A stretch of DNA of 64,000 nucleotides from Burkholderiales bacterium 8X (GTDB lineage Bacteria > Pseudomonadota > Gammaproteobacteria > Burkholderiales > Burkholderiaceae_C): contig LR732703.1 in assembly GCA_902506565.1 (NCBI GenBank), positions 2,528,125 to 2,592,124 of the forward strand, in the 5' to 3' direction. Position numbers and translations under genes: made by a program. Under the pieces are notes generated by a model. It ran no database searches and was not told where the DNA came from. It saw only the letters and a program-made list of their open reading frames with translations. Below are positions 1 to 8,674 of this stretch, in pieces (the first letter of the stretch is position 1; the number at the start of each line of letters is the position of its first letter).

Positions 1-225
1 GTGGTCGCGCAACTCGGGACGACTCTGGAAGCGCCAGCCGCTCGCGACGCTCACGAGTTCGAGGCCGCGTTGCGCCCAGTCTTCCTGGAGCTCGATCAAG
101 AGCGACTTGATGGTATCGGCGCCCAGTTCATCGTCGAACAGCACGCGCAATTCGCGCAGCGGCAACGGCTGGGTCGAACAGATCAAGGCGGTCTCGAGAA
201 TGCGCTTGGCATCCGCCGTATTCAT
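1..225 (-). CDS. scpB: Segregation and condensation protein B, N-terminal part (runs off the window)
   Basis: Only the first 75 codons are in the window; the rest lies to the left. The visible protein begins MNTADAKRILETALICSTQP and continues with a winged-helix-like stretch (LPLRELRVLFDDELGADTIK, then a WRFQSRPE motif), which I recognise as ScpB. ScpB dimers join ScpA and SMC in the condensin-like complex that organises and segregates the chromosome. The ATG is at 223-225 on the complement. rluD lies upstream on the same strand, 125 nt away. Family assignment is from memory of ScpB N-termini and is fairly secure; nothing can be said about the missing C-terminus. Confidence 0.82.
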   Translation of the reverse strand, partial: MNTADAKRILETALICSTQPLPLRELRVLFDDELGADTIKSLLIELQEDWAQRGLELVSVASGWRFQSRPELRDH

Positions 226-350
226 GGTTCGCTGTATCCGGGAAAAGGCGCCACCAGGGACGCTTGTTCAGGAGGATGAAGGGGCGCTGCCGGCACTTGG
301 CTGTTGCAACGCGAGGCCGGCGACTCTGGCCGGCACCGGCCCTCGGGCCG

Positions 351-1385
351 TCAGGCGCGATTGTAGTCCAGGCCCCATTGGGTCAGGGACGTTGCCAGGT
401 CGTCCGGCGGAGCCGAGCGGAAATCGTGATCGACGCCCGTGATCGGATGCCGGAAGGCAAGGCGGAAGGCATGCAGCGCCTGGCGCGAAAGACCGGCCGC
501 GGGCGCACCGCCGTACAGGGCGTCGCCGACCAGCGGATGACCGATCGACGCCATGTGTACCCGGATCTGGTGGGTGCGCCCGGTCTCCAGCGTGCAGCGA
601 ACCAGGCAAACCTCATCGGCCTCGCCGAGCAGCTCGATGTGGGTGCGTGCGAGCTTGCCCGGATGCCGCTCGAGGTCGACCACCGCCATTCGCAGCCGAT
701 TGCGCGGGTCGCGGCCGATCGGCGCATCGACCCAGCGCGCGGCCGGCCCGGTCCAACTTCGGTGCGCCACCGCCAGGTACTGGCGCTTGACCTCGCGGGC
801 GGCGATCTTCGCGACCAGCGCATCCATCGCTGGCCGCGTGCGGGCCACCACCATCAAGCCGCTGGTGTCGCGATCGAGCCGATGGACGATGCCTGCGCGC
901 GGCATCGAAGCCGCCTTGGCGTCGAGCGCGAGCAATCCGTTCAGGAGCGTGCCGCTCCAGTGACCGGGCGCCGGATGGACCACGAGGCCGGCCGGCTTGT
1001 CGATGACGCGAAGGTGCTCGTCCTCGTACACCACTTGCAGCGCCATCGGCTCGGCTTTGAAGGCCTGGCTTTGCGGCGTGGGGCGCAGTTCGATGCTGCC
1101 GCGCTCGCCGGCCTGCACGGCGGCCGACGGCTTGGACGCGCGCCTGCCCTGCAGCATCACCAAGCCGGCCGCCATCAGCTGCTGGATGTAGCTGCGCGAG
1201 AACTCCGGCAGCAGCGTGGCCAGGGCGCGGTCGAGACGCTGCCCGTGCTGGTCAGCGCCAATGGCGAAGGGCCGGGTCTCGCTGGCTTCGCCGGGGTCGG
1301 CCGGCTCCTCGTACTCGGACGGTTCGGCAGGGTTGCCGAGAGGGTCGGCCGATATAATCGAAGGCACCTGTTTCACGAAAGCCAT
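351..1385 (-). CDS. rluD: 23S rRNA pseudouridine synthase, RluD type
   Basis: Isomerises specific uridines in helix 69 of 23S rRNA to pseudouridine. The 344-residue protein has an acidic N-terminal extension, an S4-like RNA-binding domain at about residues 48-95 (QRLDRALATLLPEFSRSYIQ) and the pseudouridine synthase core with HRLDRDTSG at 168-176, where Asp171 is the expected catalytic residue. E. coli RluD is 326 aa, so the length fits. The start is uncertain: the chosen ATG (1383-1385) is only a few bases from the divergent bamD start, and the bamD -10 element lies inside this N-terminus. There is no other Met before residue 71, but the S4 domain begins near residue 48, so a non-ATG internal start is possible. 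Confidence 0.9.
   Translation of the reverse strand: MAFVKQVPSIISADPLGNPAEPSEYEEPADPGEASETRPFAIGADQHGQRLDRALATLLPEFSRSYIQQLMAAGLVMLQGRRASKPSAAVQAGERGSIELRPTPQSQAFKAEPMALQVVYEDEHLRVIDKPAGLVVHPAPGHWSGTLLNGLLALDAKAASMPRAGIVHRLDRDTSGLMVVARTRPAMDALVAKIAAREVKRQYLAVAHRSWTGPAARWVDAPIGRDPRNRLRMAVVDLERHPGKLARTHIELLGEADEVCLVRCTLETGRTHQIRVHMASIGHPLVGDALYGGAPAAGLSRQALHAFRLAFRHPITGVDHDFRSAPPDDLATSLTQWGLDYNRA
1353..1358 (+). promoter_or_regulatory. Probable -10 element for bamD
   Basis: A perfect TATAAT 33 nt before the bamD ATG would start transcription around 1365 and give a leader of roughly 25 nt. No good -35 is visible; TTGCCG at 1333-1338 is only 14 nt away. The element lies inside the rluD reading frame. 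Confidence 0.45.
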
Positions 1386-1390
1386 ATGTG

Positions 1391-2200
1391 ATGTTTCGCG
1401 CCAAATTATCGGTTGTCCCAGGCTGGCTGGCCTTGGCCGCCGCCGCCTGGCTCATGGCTGGATGCTCGTCGACGACCACCGACAAGACCGCGAACTGGAG
1501 CCCCAATCGCATCTACGCCGAAGCCAAGGACGAGGCCGGGTCCGGTGCCTATGACAAGGCGGTTCCGCTGTTCGAAAAGCTCGAGGGCCGCGCGGCCGGC
1601 ACCCCGCTCGCCCAGCAGGCACAGCTCGACAAGGCCTACGCCCAGTACAAGGCGAGCGACAAGCCGGCGGCCATCGCCACGCTCGACCGCTTCATGAAGC
1701 TCCATCCGGCGAGCCCCGCATTCGACTATGCGCTGTACCTGAAGGGCGTGGTCAACTTCAATGACGACCTGGGCCTCTTCTCGTTCCTGACGCGCCAGGA
1801 CCTGTCCGAGCGAGACCAGAAGGCTGCCAAGGAGTCCTTCGAGTCGTTCAAGGAACTCGTCAACCGCTTCCCCGAGTCGCGCTACACGCCGGACGCGCGT
1901 CTGCGCATGAACTACATCGTCAATTCGCTCGCGCAGTACGAAGTTCACGTCGCCCGCTACTACTACACCCGCGGTGCGTACCTGGCGGCCATCAATCGCG
2001 CGCAGCTCGCGCTGGCCGACTACCGCGAAGTGCCCGCGCTCGAAGAAGCCCTGTACATCATGGTCCAGTCCTACGATGCGCTCGGCCTCAACGACCTGCG
2101 CGACGACGCGAAGCGGGTCTTGACCACCAACTACCCACAGAGCGAATACCTCTCGCGCGGCTTCCGCTCGAAGGACGACCCGTGGTGGAAGGTCTGGTAG
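1391..2200 (+). CDS. bamD: Outer membrane protein assembly factor BamD (ComL)
   Basis: Essential lipoprotein of the BAM complex, which inserts beta-barrel proteins into the outer membrane. From the ATG at 1391 the protein has a signal peptide ending in the lipobox LMAGC (Cys25), so it should be lipid-anchored facing the periplasm. The rest is TPR-like helical repeats with the family signature of paired Tyr/Leu residues (for example RFPESRYTPDARLRMNYIVN) and ends with a FRSKDDPWWKVW tail. Length of 269 aa compares with about 245 in E. coli. A GTG at 1388 is an alternative start. It diverges from rluD with essentially no spacer and converges with the helicase gene 11 nt downstream. Confidence 0.93.
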   Translation: MFRAKLSVVPGWLALAAAAWLMAGCSSTTTDKTANWSPNRIYAEAKDEAGSGAYDKAVPLFEKLEGRAAGTPLAQQAQLDKAYAQYKASDKPAAIATLDRFMKLHPASPAFDYALYLKGVVNFNDDLGLFSFLTRQDLSERDQKAAKESFESFKELVNRFPESRYTPDARLRMNYIVNSLAQYEVHVARYYYTRGAYLAAINRAQLALADYREVPALEEALYIMVQSYDALGLNDLRDDAKRVLTTNYPQSEYLSRGFRSKDDPWWKVW

Positions 2201-2211
2201 CCGACGCTCGG

Positions 2212-4371
2212 TCAGTCGACTGAGGCGTCGCCTCGCAACTGTGCGAGCGTGGCCTCGAACTCGGCTTCGGCTTCGAGGCGCCGCATCGGCGGCAGCGCCG
2301 CCAGCAGGCGTTTTCCGTAGCCCATCGCGACCAGCCGGGTGTCGCAGATCACCAGGGCGCCGCGGTCGCTCTCCCGCCGAATCAGCCGACCGGCGCCCTG
2401 CTTGAGCGCCACCGCAGCCTCCGGCAGCGAATAGTCGCCGAACGCGCTCCGGCCCTCCGACTCGAGCCGCTGCGAGCGCGCCTCGACCAGCGGGTCGTTC
2501 GGCGGCGGAAACGGCAGCTTGTCGATCACCACCAGCTGCAACGCATCGCCGGGAGCATCGAAGCCCTCCCAGAACGAGGCCGAGGCGACCAGCACGCAAC
2601 CGCTGCGACCGGGCCCCGCGCCTTCGCGAAAGCGATCCATCAGCACCCGCTTCGGCCATTCGCCCTGCACCAGCACGTCGGGCCGGCTCGCCGCATCCAG
2701 ATGCTCCAGCTGACGCTTCATCGCGTCGCCGATGGTTCGAAGCGCCCGCAGCGTGGTCGTGAGCACCAGCGTTCGGCCGCCCAGGGTTGCGGCGCCCTTG
2801 GCCGCCAGTCGCGCCACCTCGGTGCTGTGCGAAGGATCGCTCGGCTTCGGGAACTGGCGCGGCACGTAGAGCGCCGCCTGGCGGGCGTAGTCGAACGGGC
2901 TCTTGACCCGGAGGATTTCGGCGTCCTGCAGTCCGCACGGCTCGGTGAACCAGCGCAGCGCCGGATCGTCGCCCAAGGTTGCCGAGGTGAAGATCCAGGC
3001 CCGGTTGCGCGCCTCGGGATCGGCTTGCGAGCCGACCTTGAGAACCCTATTGCGGATCGCGTCGGCGATGTCGAGCGGCGACTCGACCAGCCGGACCTGG
3101 GTGCCGACGTCGACCCAGCGCACCGAACCGCTCGCGCACCGGGTCGCGAAGCGTTCGGCCCGCTCCACCAGCTGGGACGCGCGTTCATGCAGCCGCACGA
3201 AGTCCGGAGAGATCTCGCTCACCGTGTCCAGCGCCCTCGCCGCCTGATCGAACGCATGGTGCAGCGCCTCGAGCGTCTGCTGCCAGGCATCGGCGGGCAC
3301 GCCTTCCGGCGCATGGCCGGACCAGCGCAGCTTGGCGCCCGCCCATTGCTTTCCGACCACCAGCCGCAGCTCGCGCGCCGCACGTTCGGTGTCGGCGGCG
3401 AGTTGCTGCCAGTCGGCAAGCCCACGGGCCTGCTGCAGCCCTGCCGCCAGCAGGTCGCGCGCGAAATCGAGCGCCTGTCCGCTGCCCAGCTGCACGCCGA
3501 GGAACTGCACCCCGGTTTCGTTCAGCTGGTGTGCCTCGTCGAAGACCACCACGCGCACCGAAGGCAGCAGTTCGGCCATGCCGGACTCGCGCACCGCGAG
3601 GTCCGCGAAGAACAGATGATGGTTGATGACGACTACGTCTGCCGCCATCGCCTCGCGCCGCGCCAGGTTGACATGGCACGCCTTGAACTGCGGACATTGC
3701 GCGCCCAGGCAGTTGTCCCGCGTCGAGGTGACCAGCGGGATCAACGGCGAGCGCTCGTCCAGCCCCGGCAGCTCCGCCAGGTCGCCGGTGCGGGTCGCCT
3801 TGGACCATTGCTCGATCTTGGCCAGGGTGCGAGGGCTGCCGCGCTCGGGCAGCGACGCATCGTGGCGGGCCAGGTCGAGCCGGTGCAGGCAGAGGTAGCT
3901 GGCCCGGCCCTTCAGGAGTGCCGTGCGCACCGGGAGCTTGAGCGCGTCGACCAGGCGCGGCAGGTCGCGCCCGAAGAGCTGGTCTTGCAGCGTCTTGGTG
4001 GCGGTGGAAAGCAGCACGCGTTCGCCACTCAGGAGCGCCGGCACCAGGTACGAGAAGGTCTTGCCGACGCCGGTACCGGCTTCGACCACCAGCGCGCCGC
4101 CGCCCTGGATCGTGCGAGCAACCGCCACCGCCATCGCGGTCTGGCCTTCGCGTTCGCGGAACTGTTCGGCAGCCACAGAAAGCGCAGCGTCGGGCAGGAA
4201 GGCTTCGCGAACCTCCTGCTCCAGCGAATGAGCGCGGTGCTCGGTACGGGCGGCGTCGCGGTGCTCCTCGGGCCAGCCCGACAGGCTCGATGCGGCCGGC
4301 GCGCCAATGTCGGCGGATGCCGAGATCGGGTCCGCCGCGTCGCGAACCGCGATGTCCTGGCCCGGCATCAA
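2212..4371 (-). CDS. DinG/YoaA-type ATP-dependent DNA helicase (Fe-S, superfamily 2)
   Basis: A 719-residue XPD-like helicase. Visible are the Walker A motif AGTGVGKT (98-105), a DEAH box (VVVFDEAHQL) and a cysteine cluster in a loop (CLHRL, then DNCLGAQCPQFKACH) that in this family holds a 4Fe-4S cluster next to the DNA. The C-terminal helicase half includes WEGFDAPGD and QGAGRLIRRESDRGA. Proteins of this type unwind 5'-overhang DNA during repair of stalled forks. The N-terminal 50 residues are low-similarity. Its ATG overlaps the stop codon of the YdcH-like gene by four bases, so the two are probably translated together. DinG and YoaA cannot be separated safely from sequence alone, so no symbol is given. 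Confidence 0.88.
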   Translation of the reverse strand: MMPGQDIAVRDAADPISASADIGAPAASSLSGWPEEHRDAARTEHRAHSLEQEVREAFLPDAALSVAAEQFREREGQTAMAVAVARTIQGGGALVVEAGTGVGKTFSYLVPALLSGERVLLSTATKTLQDQLFGRDLPRLVDALKLPVRTALLKGRASYLCLHRLDLARHDASLPERGSPRTLAKIEQWSKATRTGDLAELPGLDERSPLIPLVTSTRDNCLGAQCPQFKACHVNLARREAMAADVVVINHHLFFADLAVRESGMAELLPSVRVVVFDEAHQLNETGVQFLGVQLGSGQALDFARDLLAAGLQQARGLADWQQLAADTERAARELRLVVGKQWAGAKLRWSGHAPEGVPADAWQQTLEALHHAFDQAARALDTVSEISPDFVRLHERASQLVERAERFATRCASGSVRWVDVGTQVRLVESPLDIADAIRNRVLKVGSQADPEARNRAWIFTSATLGDDPALRWFTEPCGLQDAEILRVKSPFDYARQAALYVPRQFPKPSDPSHSTEVARLAAKGAATLGGRTLVLTTTLRALRTIGDAMKRQLEHLDAASRPDVLVQGEWPKRVLMDRFREGAGPGRSGCVLVASASFWEGFDAPGDALQLVVIDKLPFPPPNDPLVEARSQRLESEGRSAFGDYSLPEAAVALKQGAGRLIRRESDRGALVICDTRLVAMGYGKRLLAALPPMRRLEAEAEFEATLAQLRGDASVD

Positions 4372-4571
4372 GCCGGCTCCCGCGGATCGGTCAGCCGCTC
4401 CAGCCGCTCGACTTCGTCGCGAAGCGCAAGGCGGCGCTTCTTGAGGCGGCGCAGCAGCAGCTCGTCGATCGGCACGATGTCGGCGAGTCGATCGATGGTG
4501 GCGTCGAGATCGGCGTGATCCATGCGCAACTCAATCAGCTGACGTGAGGAAGAATGAAGATTGGAGTCCAA
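4368..4571 (-). CDS. YdcH-like DUF465 small protein
   Basis: A 67-residue, highly charged helical protein with the DUF465 core LRMDHADLDATIDRLA followed by DELLLRRLKKRRLALRDEV. Function of the family is unknown; a short coiled coil is expected. The longest form starts at TTG (4571), which matches the family in having about 18 residues before the HADLD motif. An ATG at 4523 would give a 51-residue version. Neither has a clear Shine-Dalgarno. The stop codon overlaps the helicase start (ATGA), so the pair behaves as an operon. No functional link between DUF465 and DinG is established as far as I know. Confidence 0.75.
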   Translation of the reverse strand: MDSNLHSSSRQLIELRMDHADLDATIDRLADIVPIDELLLRRLKKRRLALRDEVERLERLTDPREPA

Positions 4572-4684
4572 AACTGTGGCGCAGGCGCTGTCCGGCCCGG
4601 CAATGGTTGACTCGATAATACGTCCTGGGTTTCAGCCCCTTTCGATCATTCCCAAGGACCGCGCCAACGGCGCATTCAGCGCCC

Positions 4685-5479
4685 ATGACACCAGGCTTTC
4701 GACTTACCGCCGCAAGTGGCTTGCACAAGGGCGACCGTCCGTACCAGCAAGACCAGGTCTTGCTGATCAATCATCCTCATGCCCCAGGCTGCCTGCTGGG
4801 CGTGGTGGCCGACGGAATGGGTGGCCGAAGCGGCGGGCGCAAGGCTTCCGACCAGGTCATGATGACGGCCCGCCAGCTCTTTGCCCGCTTCGATCCGGCT
4901 CATGAAGGCGCACCTTCGCTCCTGCGCCGATTGGTCGAAGAAGCCAACACCGTCATCAAGCTCACTGCCATCTCGAGCGAACAAGAACCGCACAGCACGC
5001 TGGCCGCCTTCCTGATGAATCCGGATGGCAACTGCGCCTGGATCCATGCCGGCGACTCGCGCATCTACCACTTTCGCAAGGGCGAGCTGATCAAGCGCAC
5101 CAAGGATCATTCGTACGTGCAGGCCCTGGTCGATCGCGGCGACATCAACGAGGAACAGGCCAACGTGCATCCGCAGGGCAACATCCTCCTGGGTTGCCTC
5201 GGCATGAAGACGACGCCGCCGCCGATCGACATCCACATTACTCCGCGGCTCGAACCCGGCGATGTGATGCTGGTCTGCAGTGATGGCCTCTGGCATTACT
5301 TCAGCGACGAGGAACTGGCCGAGCTGTTGTGCCACCAGCCGCCGCGTGCGGCCACCGAGGTCTTGATTGCCGAGGCCCGCTACCGCGCACGCGGCAACGG
5401 CGACAACATCTCGCTCGCGGTGGTCAAGCTCGAAGCCCTTCCGCCAGTCGTTCAACCCGCGGAAGCTCCGGTCGCGTAA
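4685..5479 (+). CDS. PP2C-family serine/threonine protein phosphatase
   Basis: A 264-residue cytosolic metal-dependent phosphatase consisting of the PP2C domain alone. The family motifs appear in order: GDRPYQQDQ near the N-terminus, VADGMGG (metal-binding Asp and Gly), HAGDSRIYHF, VCSDGLWHY and GDNISLAVVKL near the end. These Asp residues coordinate the two metal ions that activate water. No transmembrane segment or sensor domain is present. No partner kinase is adjacent, so its substrate is unknown. It diverges from the YdcH/helicase pair across a 113-nt spacer in which I could not identify a convincing promoter. It converges with the small coiled-coil protein gene. Confidence 0.9.
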   Translation: MTPGFRLTAASGLHKGDRPYQQDQVLLINHPHAPGCLLGVVADGMGGRSGGRKASDQVMMTARQLFARFDPAHEGAPSLLRRLVEEANTVIKLTAISSEQEPHSTLAAFLMNPDGNCAWIHAGDSRIYHFRKGELIKRTKDHSYVQALVDRGDINEEQANVHPQGNILLGCLGMKTTPPPIDIHITPRLEPGDVMLVCSDGLWHYFSDEELAELLCHQPPRAATEVLIAEARYRARGNGDNISLAVVKLEALPPVVQPAEAPVA

Positions 5480-5488
5480 GCCCCCAAC

Positions 5489-6133
5489 TCAGGGCGGCGT
5501 CGGCAGGCCCGGCGAGCGTGGCTTGGTGCGCTCGGCGAGCCGGCGTTCCTGTTCGGCGCGATGCTCGGCCGCGCGCTGCACCTTGCGCTCGTAGCGGTCG
5601 CGTTCGTTGGGCGCCTCGGCGCGGCGCTGTGCTTCCTGGGCCTGATGAGCCTGGTGGGCCTGCTGCTTGGCCTCGAAGTCGCGCTTGCGCTGCTCGGCCT
5701 CGGCTTCGAGCCGGGCCCGATCGCCGGCGTGATCGGCGGCGCGCTGCTCGCGGGCCTGCTGCGACTGGATCGACTGCTCCCGCTGCGACGCCGAATCCTG
5801 CGAGCGCGGTGCGACCTTCTTCTCTTCGAGCCGGTCCAGAGCCGCAGCCCCGCGCCGCTTGCGCTCGATGTCGTTGATGGCGGCTTCCTGCCGCTTGATG
5901 TCGTCGTTGGCGTCCCGCCGGCGCTTTCGGCTTTCTTCGAGACAGCCCTGCACCGCGAACTTCTGGTAGCAGGCTTTTTCTTCGAGCGCAAAGCGGTCCT
6001 CGATGCTCTTGCGTTCTGCCACAAGACGCGAACGCTCGACCTCGATGTTGGCGTTGCCCGTCGCGGCCACGGCCTGCGCCATCGCCGGCAGCCCGAACGC
6101 AAGCAGGGAAAGCGCGGCGAGAAGATGTTTCAT
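5489..6133 (-). CDS. Secreted or periplasmic coiled-coil protein of unknown function
   Basis: I do not recognise a named family. The 214-residue protein has a clear signal peptide (MKHLLAALSLLAFGLPAMAQA) and then an almost continuous charged helix rich in Arg, Glu, Gln and Ala, with long stretches such as EVERSRLVAERKSIEDRF and repeated QQAHQAHQAQ. Two Cys (KACYQKFAVQGCLEES) are 9 residues apart and could form a disulfide. The C-terminus is basic and ends in PRSPGLPTPP. The start at 6131-6133 was chosen because it opens the signal peptide and overlaps the zapE stop by four bases (ATGA). That implies coupled translation with zapE at the end of the odh operon. Confidence 0.78.
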   Translation of the reverse strand: MKHLLAALSLLAFGLPAMAQAVAATGNANIEVERSRLVAERKSIEDRFALEEKACYQKFAVQGCLEESRKRRRDANDDIKRQEAAINDIERKRRGAAALDRLEEKKVAPRSQDSASQREQSIQSQQAREQRAADHAGDRARLEAEAEQRKRDFEAKQQAHQAHQAQEAQRRAEAPNERDRYERKVQRAAEHRAEQERRLAERTKPRSPGLPTPP

Positions 6134-7230
6134 GTAAGCCCCGTATCGACCGTTCGGCGTTCGAGCCCGAGGAACTCCGCCGACTGCATCTCGTTGAGGC
6201 GCGACACCGTGCGGGGAAACTCGTGGGCCAGCGGCCCCTCGGTGTACAACGCCTCCGGCGGAACCTCGGCGGACAGGATCAGTTTCACGCGGCGATCGTA
6301 GAACACGTCGACCAACCATGTGAAGCGCCGGGCCTCCGACGCCATCCGCACCGGCATGTGCGGCACGTCGGACAGCAGCACCGTGTGGAACTGGGTGGCA
6401 ATCTCGAGGTAGTCGTTCTGCGAGCGCGGTCCGCCGCACAGGGTCTTGAAGTCGAACCACACCACGCCGCCCGCCTTGCGCCGCGCGTGGATCTCGCGAG
6501 CCTCGATGTGCAGCACAGGGCTTTCGTCCGCGCTCTCGGCCAGGCGCTCGAAGGCATGCCGCATCTCGCGGTCGGCGGCAGCGCCGAGCGGCGTCAGGTA
6601 GAGCGGCAGGGTTTCGAGCGTCCGGCGCCGGTAGTCGGTTCCGTTGTCGACGCTGAGCACCTCCAGGCGCTGGTTCAGGAGCGCGATCGCCGGCAGGATC
6701 CGGTCGCGATGCAGGCCGCCCGGGTAGAGGTCGTCCGGCTTGAAGTTCGATGTCGTCACGAAGCCGACGCCGTTGTCGAACAAGGCCGCCAGCAGACGGT
6801 GCAGGATCATGGCGTCGGTGATGTCCGCCACGTGGAACTCGTCGAAGCAGATCAGCTTGTAGCGCTTGGACATGCGCAGGCCCAGTTCGTCCAGCGGGTT
6901 GACCGTGCCCTGCAGGTCGCGAAGCTCGCGATGCACCTCGCGCATGAACTCGTGGAAGTGCAGGCGCGTCTTGCGCCGCAGAGGCACGGCATTGAAGAAG
7001 CAATCCATCAGGAAGCTCTTGCCGCGACCGACACCGCCATACATGTAGACGCCGCGCGGGATCTCCGGACGGTTGATCAACTTCTTGAGCGCGTTGGAGC
7101 GCTGAGCCTTGTACGCGGCCCACTCGGAGGCGCAGCGATCCAGCGCATCGACGGCGCGAAGCTGCGCGGGGTCGCTCTGGAAGCCCCGCGCAACGAGTTC
7201 GGCCTCGTAGGCCTCTTTGACGACGCCCAA
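6130..7230 (-). CDS. zapE: Cell division protein ZapE (AFG1-like ATPase)
   Basis: A 366-residue AAA-type ATPase. Walker A is GGVGRGKS (65-72) and Walker B is ICFDEFHVAD, with the ALDR and MQSAEFL regions typical of the AFG1/ZapE family. In E. coli ZapE binds FtsZ and modulates Z-ring stability; the mitochondrial relative assists respiratory complex turnover. It begins 5 nt after the lpd stop codon, so it is probably co-transcribed with the 2-oxoglutarate dehydrogenase genes. That arrangement is common in beta-proteobacteria, but its reason is not known. Confidence 0.92.
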   Translation of the reverse strand: MGVVKEAYEAELVARGFQSDPAQLRAVDALDRCASEWAAYKAQRSNALKKLINRPEIPRGVYMYGGVGRGKSFLMDCFFNAVPLRRKTRLHFHEFMREVHRELRDLQGTVNPLDELGLRMSKRYKLICFDEFHVADITDAMILHRLLAALFDNGVGFVTTSNFKPDDLYPGGLHRDRILPAIALLNQRLEVLSVDNGTDYRRRTLETLPLYLTPLGAAADREMRHAFERLAESADESPVLHIEAREIHARRKAGGVVWFDFKTLCGGPRSQNDYLEIATQFHTVLLSDVPHMPVRMASEARRFTWLVDVFYDRRVKLILSAEVPPEALYTEGPLAHEFPRTVSRLNEMQSAEFLGLERRTVDTGLT

Positions 7231-7234
7231 GGGA

Positions 7235-8665
7235 TCAGAAGTTCAAGGTGCGCTTGTCGATGGCCAACGCCGCTTCCTTGGTGGCTTCCGACAGCGATGG
7301 ATGCGCATGGCAGATGCGGGCGATGTCCTCGGCGCTGGCCTTGAACTCCATCGCCACCACGGCTTCGGAGATCAGCTCGCTGACCTGCGGGCCGATCATG
7401 TGCACCCCCAGGATCTCGTCCGTGGCGGCGTCCGCCAGGAACTTGACCATGCCGGTCGTGTCGCCCAGCGCCCGCGCCCGGCCGTTCGCGAGGAACGGGA
7501 AGCTGCCCGCCTTGTAGGCACGGCCCGAAGCCTTGAGCTGCTGCTCGGTCTGGCCGACCCACGCAATCTCGGGCGAGGTGTAGATCACCCACGGGATCGT
7601 GTTGAAGTTGACATGACCGTGCTGGCCGGCGATGCGTTCGGCCACGGCCACGCCTTCTTCCTCGGCCTTGTGCGCGAGCATCGGGCCCCGCACCACGTCG
7701 CCGATCGCCCAGACGTTCGGCAGGTTGGTCTTGCAGTCGCCGTCGACCTCGATCGCGCCGCGTTCGTCGAGCTTGAGGCCCACGGCGTCGGCCGCCAGGC
7801 CGATGGTGTTGGGAACCCGGCCGATCGACACGATCAGCTTGTCGACCTGCAGCGATTGCTCGCCGCCCTTGGCATCGGTGTAGGCCACCTGCACGCCGGC
7901 ATCGCTCGACTTGATCTCGCCGACCTTGACGCCGAGTTCGATCTTGAGGCCCTGCTTGGTGAAGACCTTGAGCGCCTCCTTGGCGATCTGCTCGTCGACC
8001 GCGCCCAGGAACGTCGGCAGCGCCTCCAGCACCGTCACCTCGGCGCCGAGCCGGCGCCAGACCGAACCCATCTCGAGCCCGATGACGCCGGAGCCGATCA
8101 GTGCGAGCTTCTTGGGCACCGCGCCGATGCGCAGCGCGCCGTCGTTCGAAAGGATGTTCTTCTCGTCGAACTCGGCGCCCTTGAGCGACCGCGCGTTCGA
8201 GCCGGTGGCCACGATGACGTGCTTGCCGGCGATGGTTTCCTCGCTGCCGCCGGCCACCTTGATCTCGTAGCCGCCATCGCCCGCCTTGACGAACGATCCG
8301 CGGCCATGGAAGAACGAGACCTTGTTCTTTTTGAACAGGTAGAGGATGCCGTCGTTGTTCTGCTTGACCACGTTGTCCTTGCGGCCGAGCATCTTGCCGA
8401 GGTCGAGGCCGAGACCTTGTACCTGGATGCCGTGGTCCGCGAAGGCATGGCCGGCATGCTCGAAATGCTCGGACGACTGCAGCAGCGCCTTGGACGGAAT
8501 GCAGCCGACGTTGGTGCAGGTACCGCCGGGCGCGGGACCGCCCTTCGGGTTCTTCCACTCGTCGATGCAGGCCACGTTGAAGCCCAGCTGCGCGGCACGA
8601 ATCGCCGCGATATAGCCGCCAGGGCCGCCGCCGATGACGACGACGTCGAATTGCTTTGCTGACAT
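7235..8665 (-). CDS. lpdA: Dihydrolipoyl dehydrogenase (E3) of the 2-oxoglutarate dehydrogenase complex
   Basis: Reoxidises the lipoyl arms of OdhB using FAD and NAD+. The 476-residue flavoprotein has the N-terminal FAD fold ([13 protein letters not shown]), the redox-active disulfide pair Cys50 and Cys55 in [15 protein letters not shown], an NAD-binding [12 protein letters not shown] motif and the C-terminal [12 protein letters not shown] stretch with the catalytic His-Glu pair. Unlike the E3 gene at 20.3 kb it has no lipoyl domain. It lies 9 nt after odhB. The window therefore holds two E3 paralogues, each with its own complex. Confidence 0.95.
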   Translation of the reverse strand: MSAKQFDVVVIGGGPGGYIAAIRAAQLGFNVACIDEWKNPKGGPAPGGTCTNVGCIPSKALLQSSEHFEHAGHAFADHGIQVQGLGLDLGKMLGRKDNVVKQNNDGILYLFKKNKVSFFHGRGSFVKAGDGGYEIKVAGGSEETIAGKHVIVATGSNARSLKGAEFDEKNILSNDGALRIGAVPKKLALIGSGVIGLEMGSVWRRLGAEVTVLEALPTFLGAVDEQIAKEALKVFTKQGLKIELGVKVGEIKSSDAGVQVAYTDAKGGEQSLQVDKLIVSIGRVPNTIGLAADAVGLKLDERGAIEVDGDCKTNLPNVWAIGDVVRGPMLAHKAEEEGVAVAERIAGQHGHVNFNTIPWVIYTSPEIAWVGQTEQQLKASGRAYKAGSFPFLANGRARALGDTTGMVKFLADAATDEILGVHMIGPQVSELISEAVVAMEFKASAEDIARICHAHPSLSEATKEAALAIDKRTLNF

Positions 8666-8674
8666 CGTGGCTCC

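Noticed and set aside
316-334. GCCGGC...GCCGGC hairpin between rluD and scpB
   Set aside because: No T-run on the minus strand and the arms are common GC-rich hexamers.
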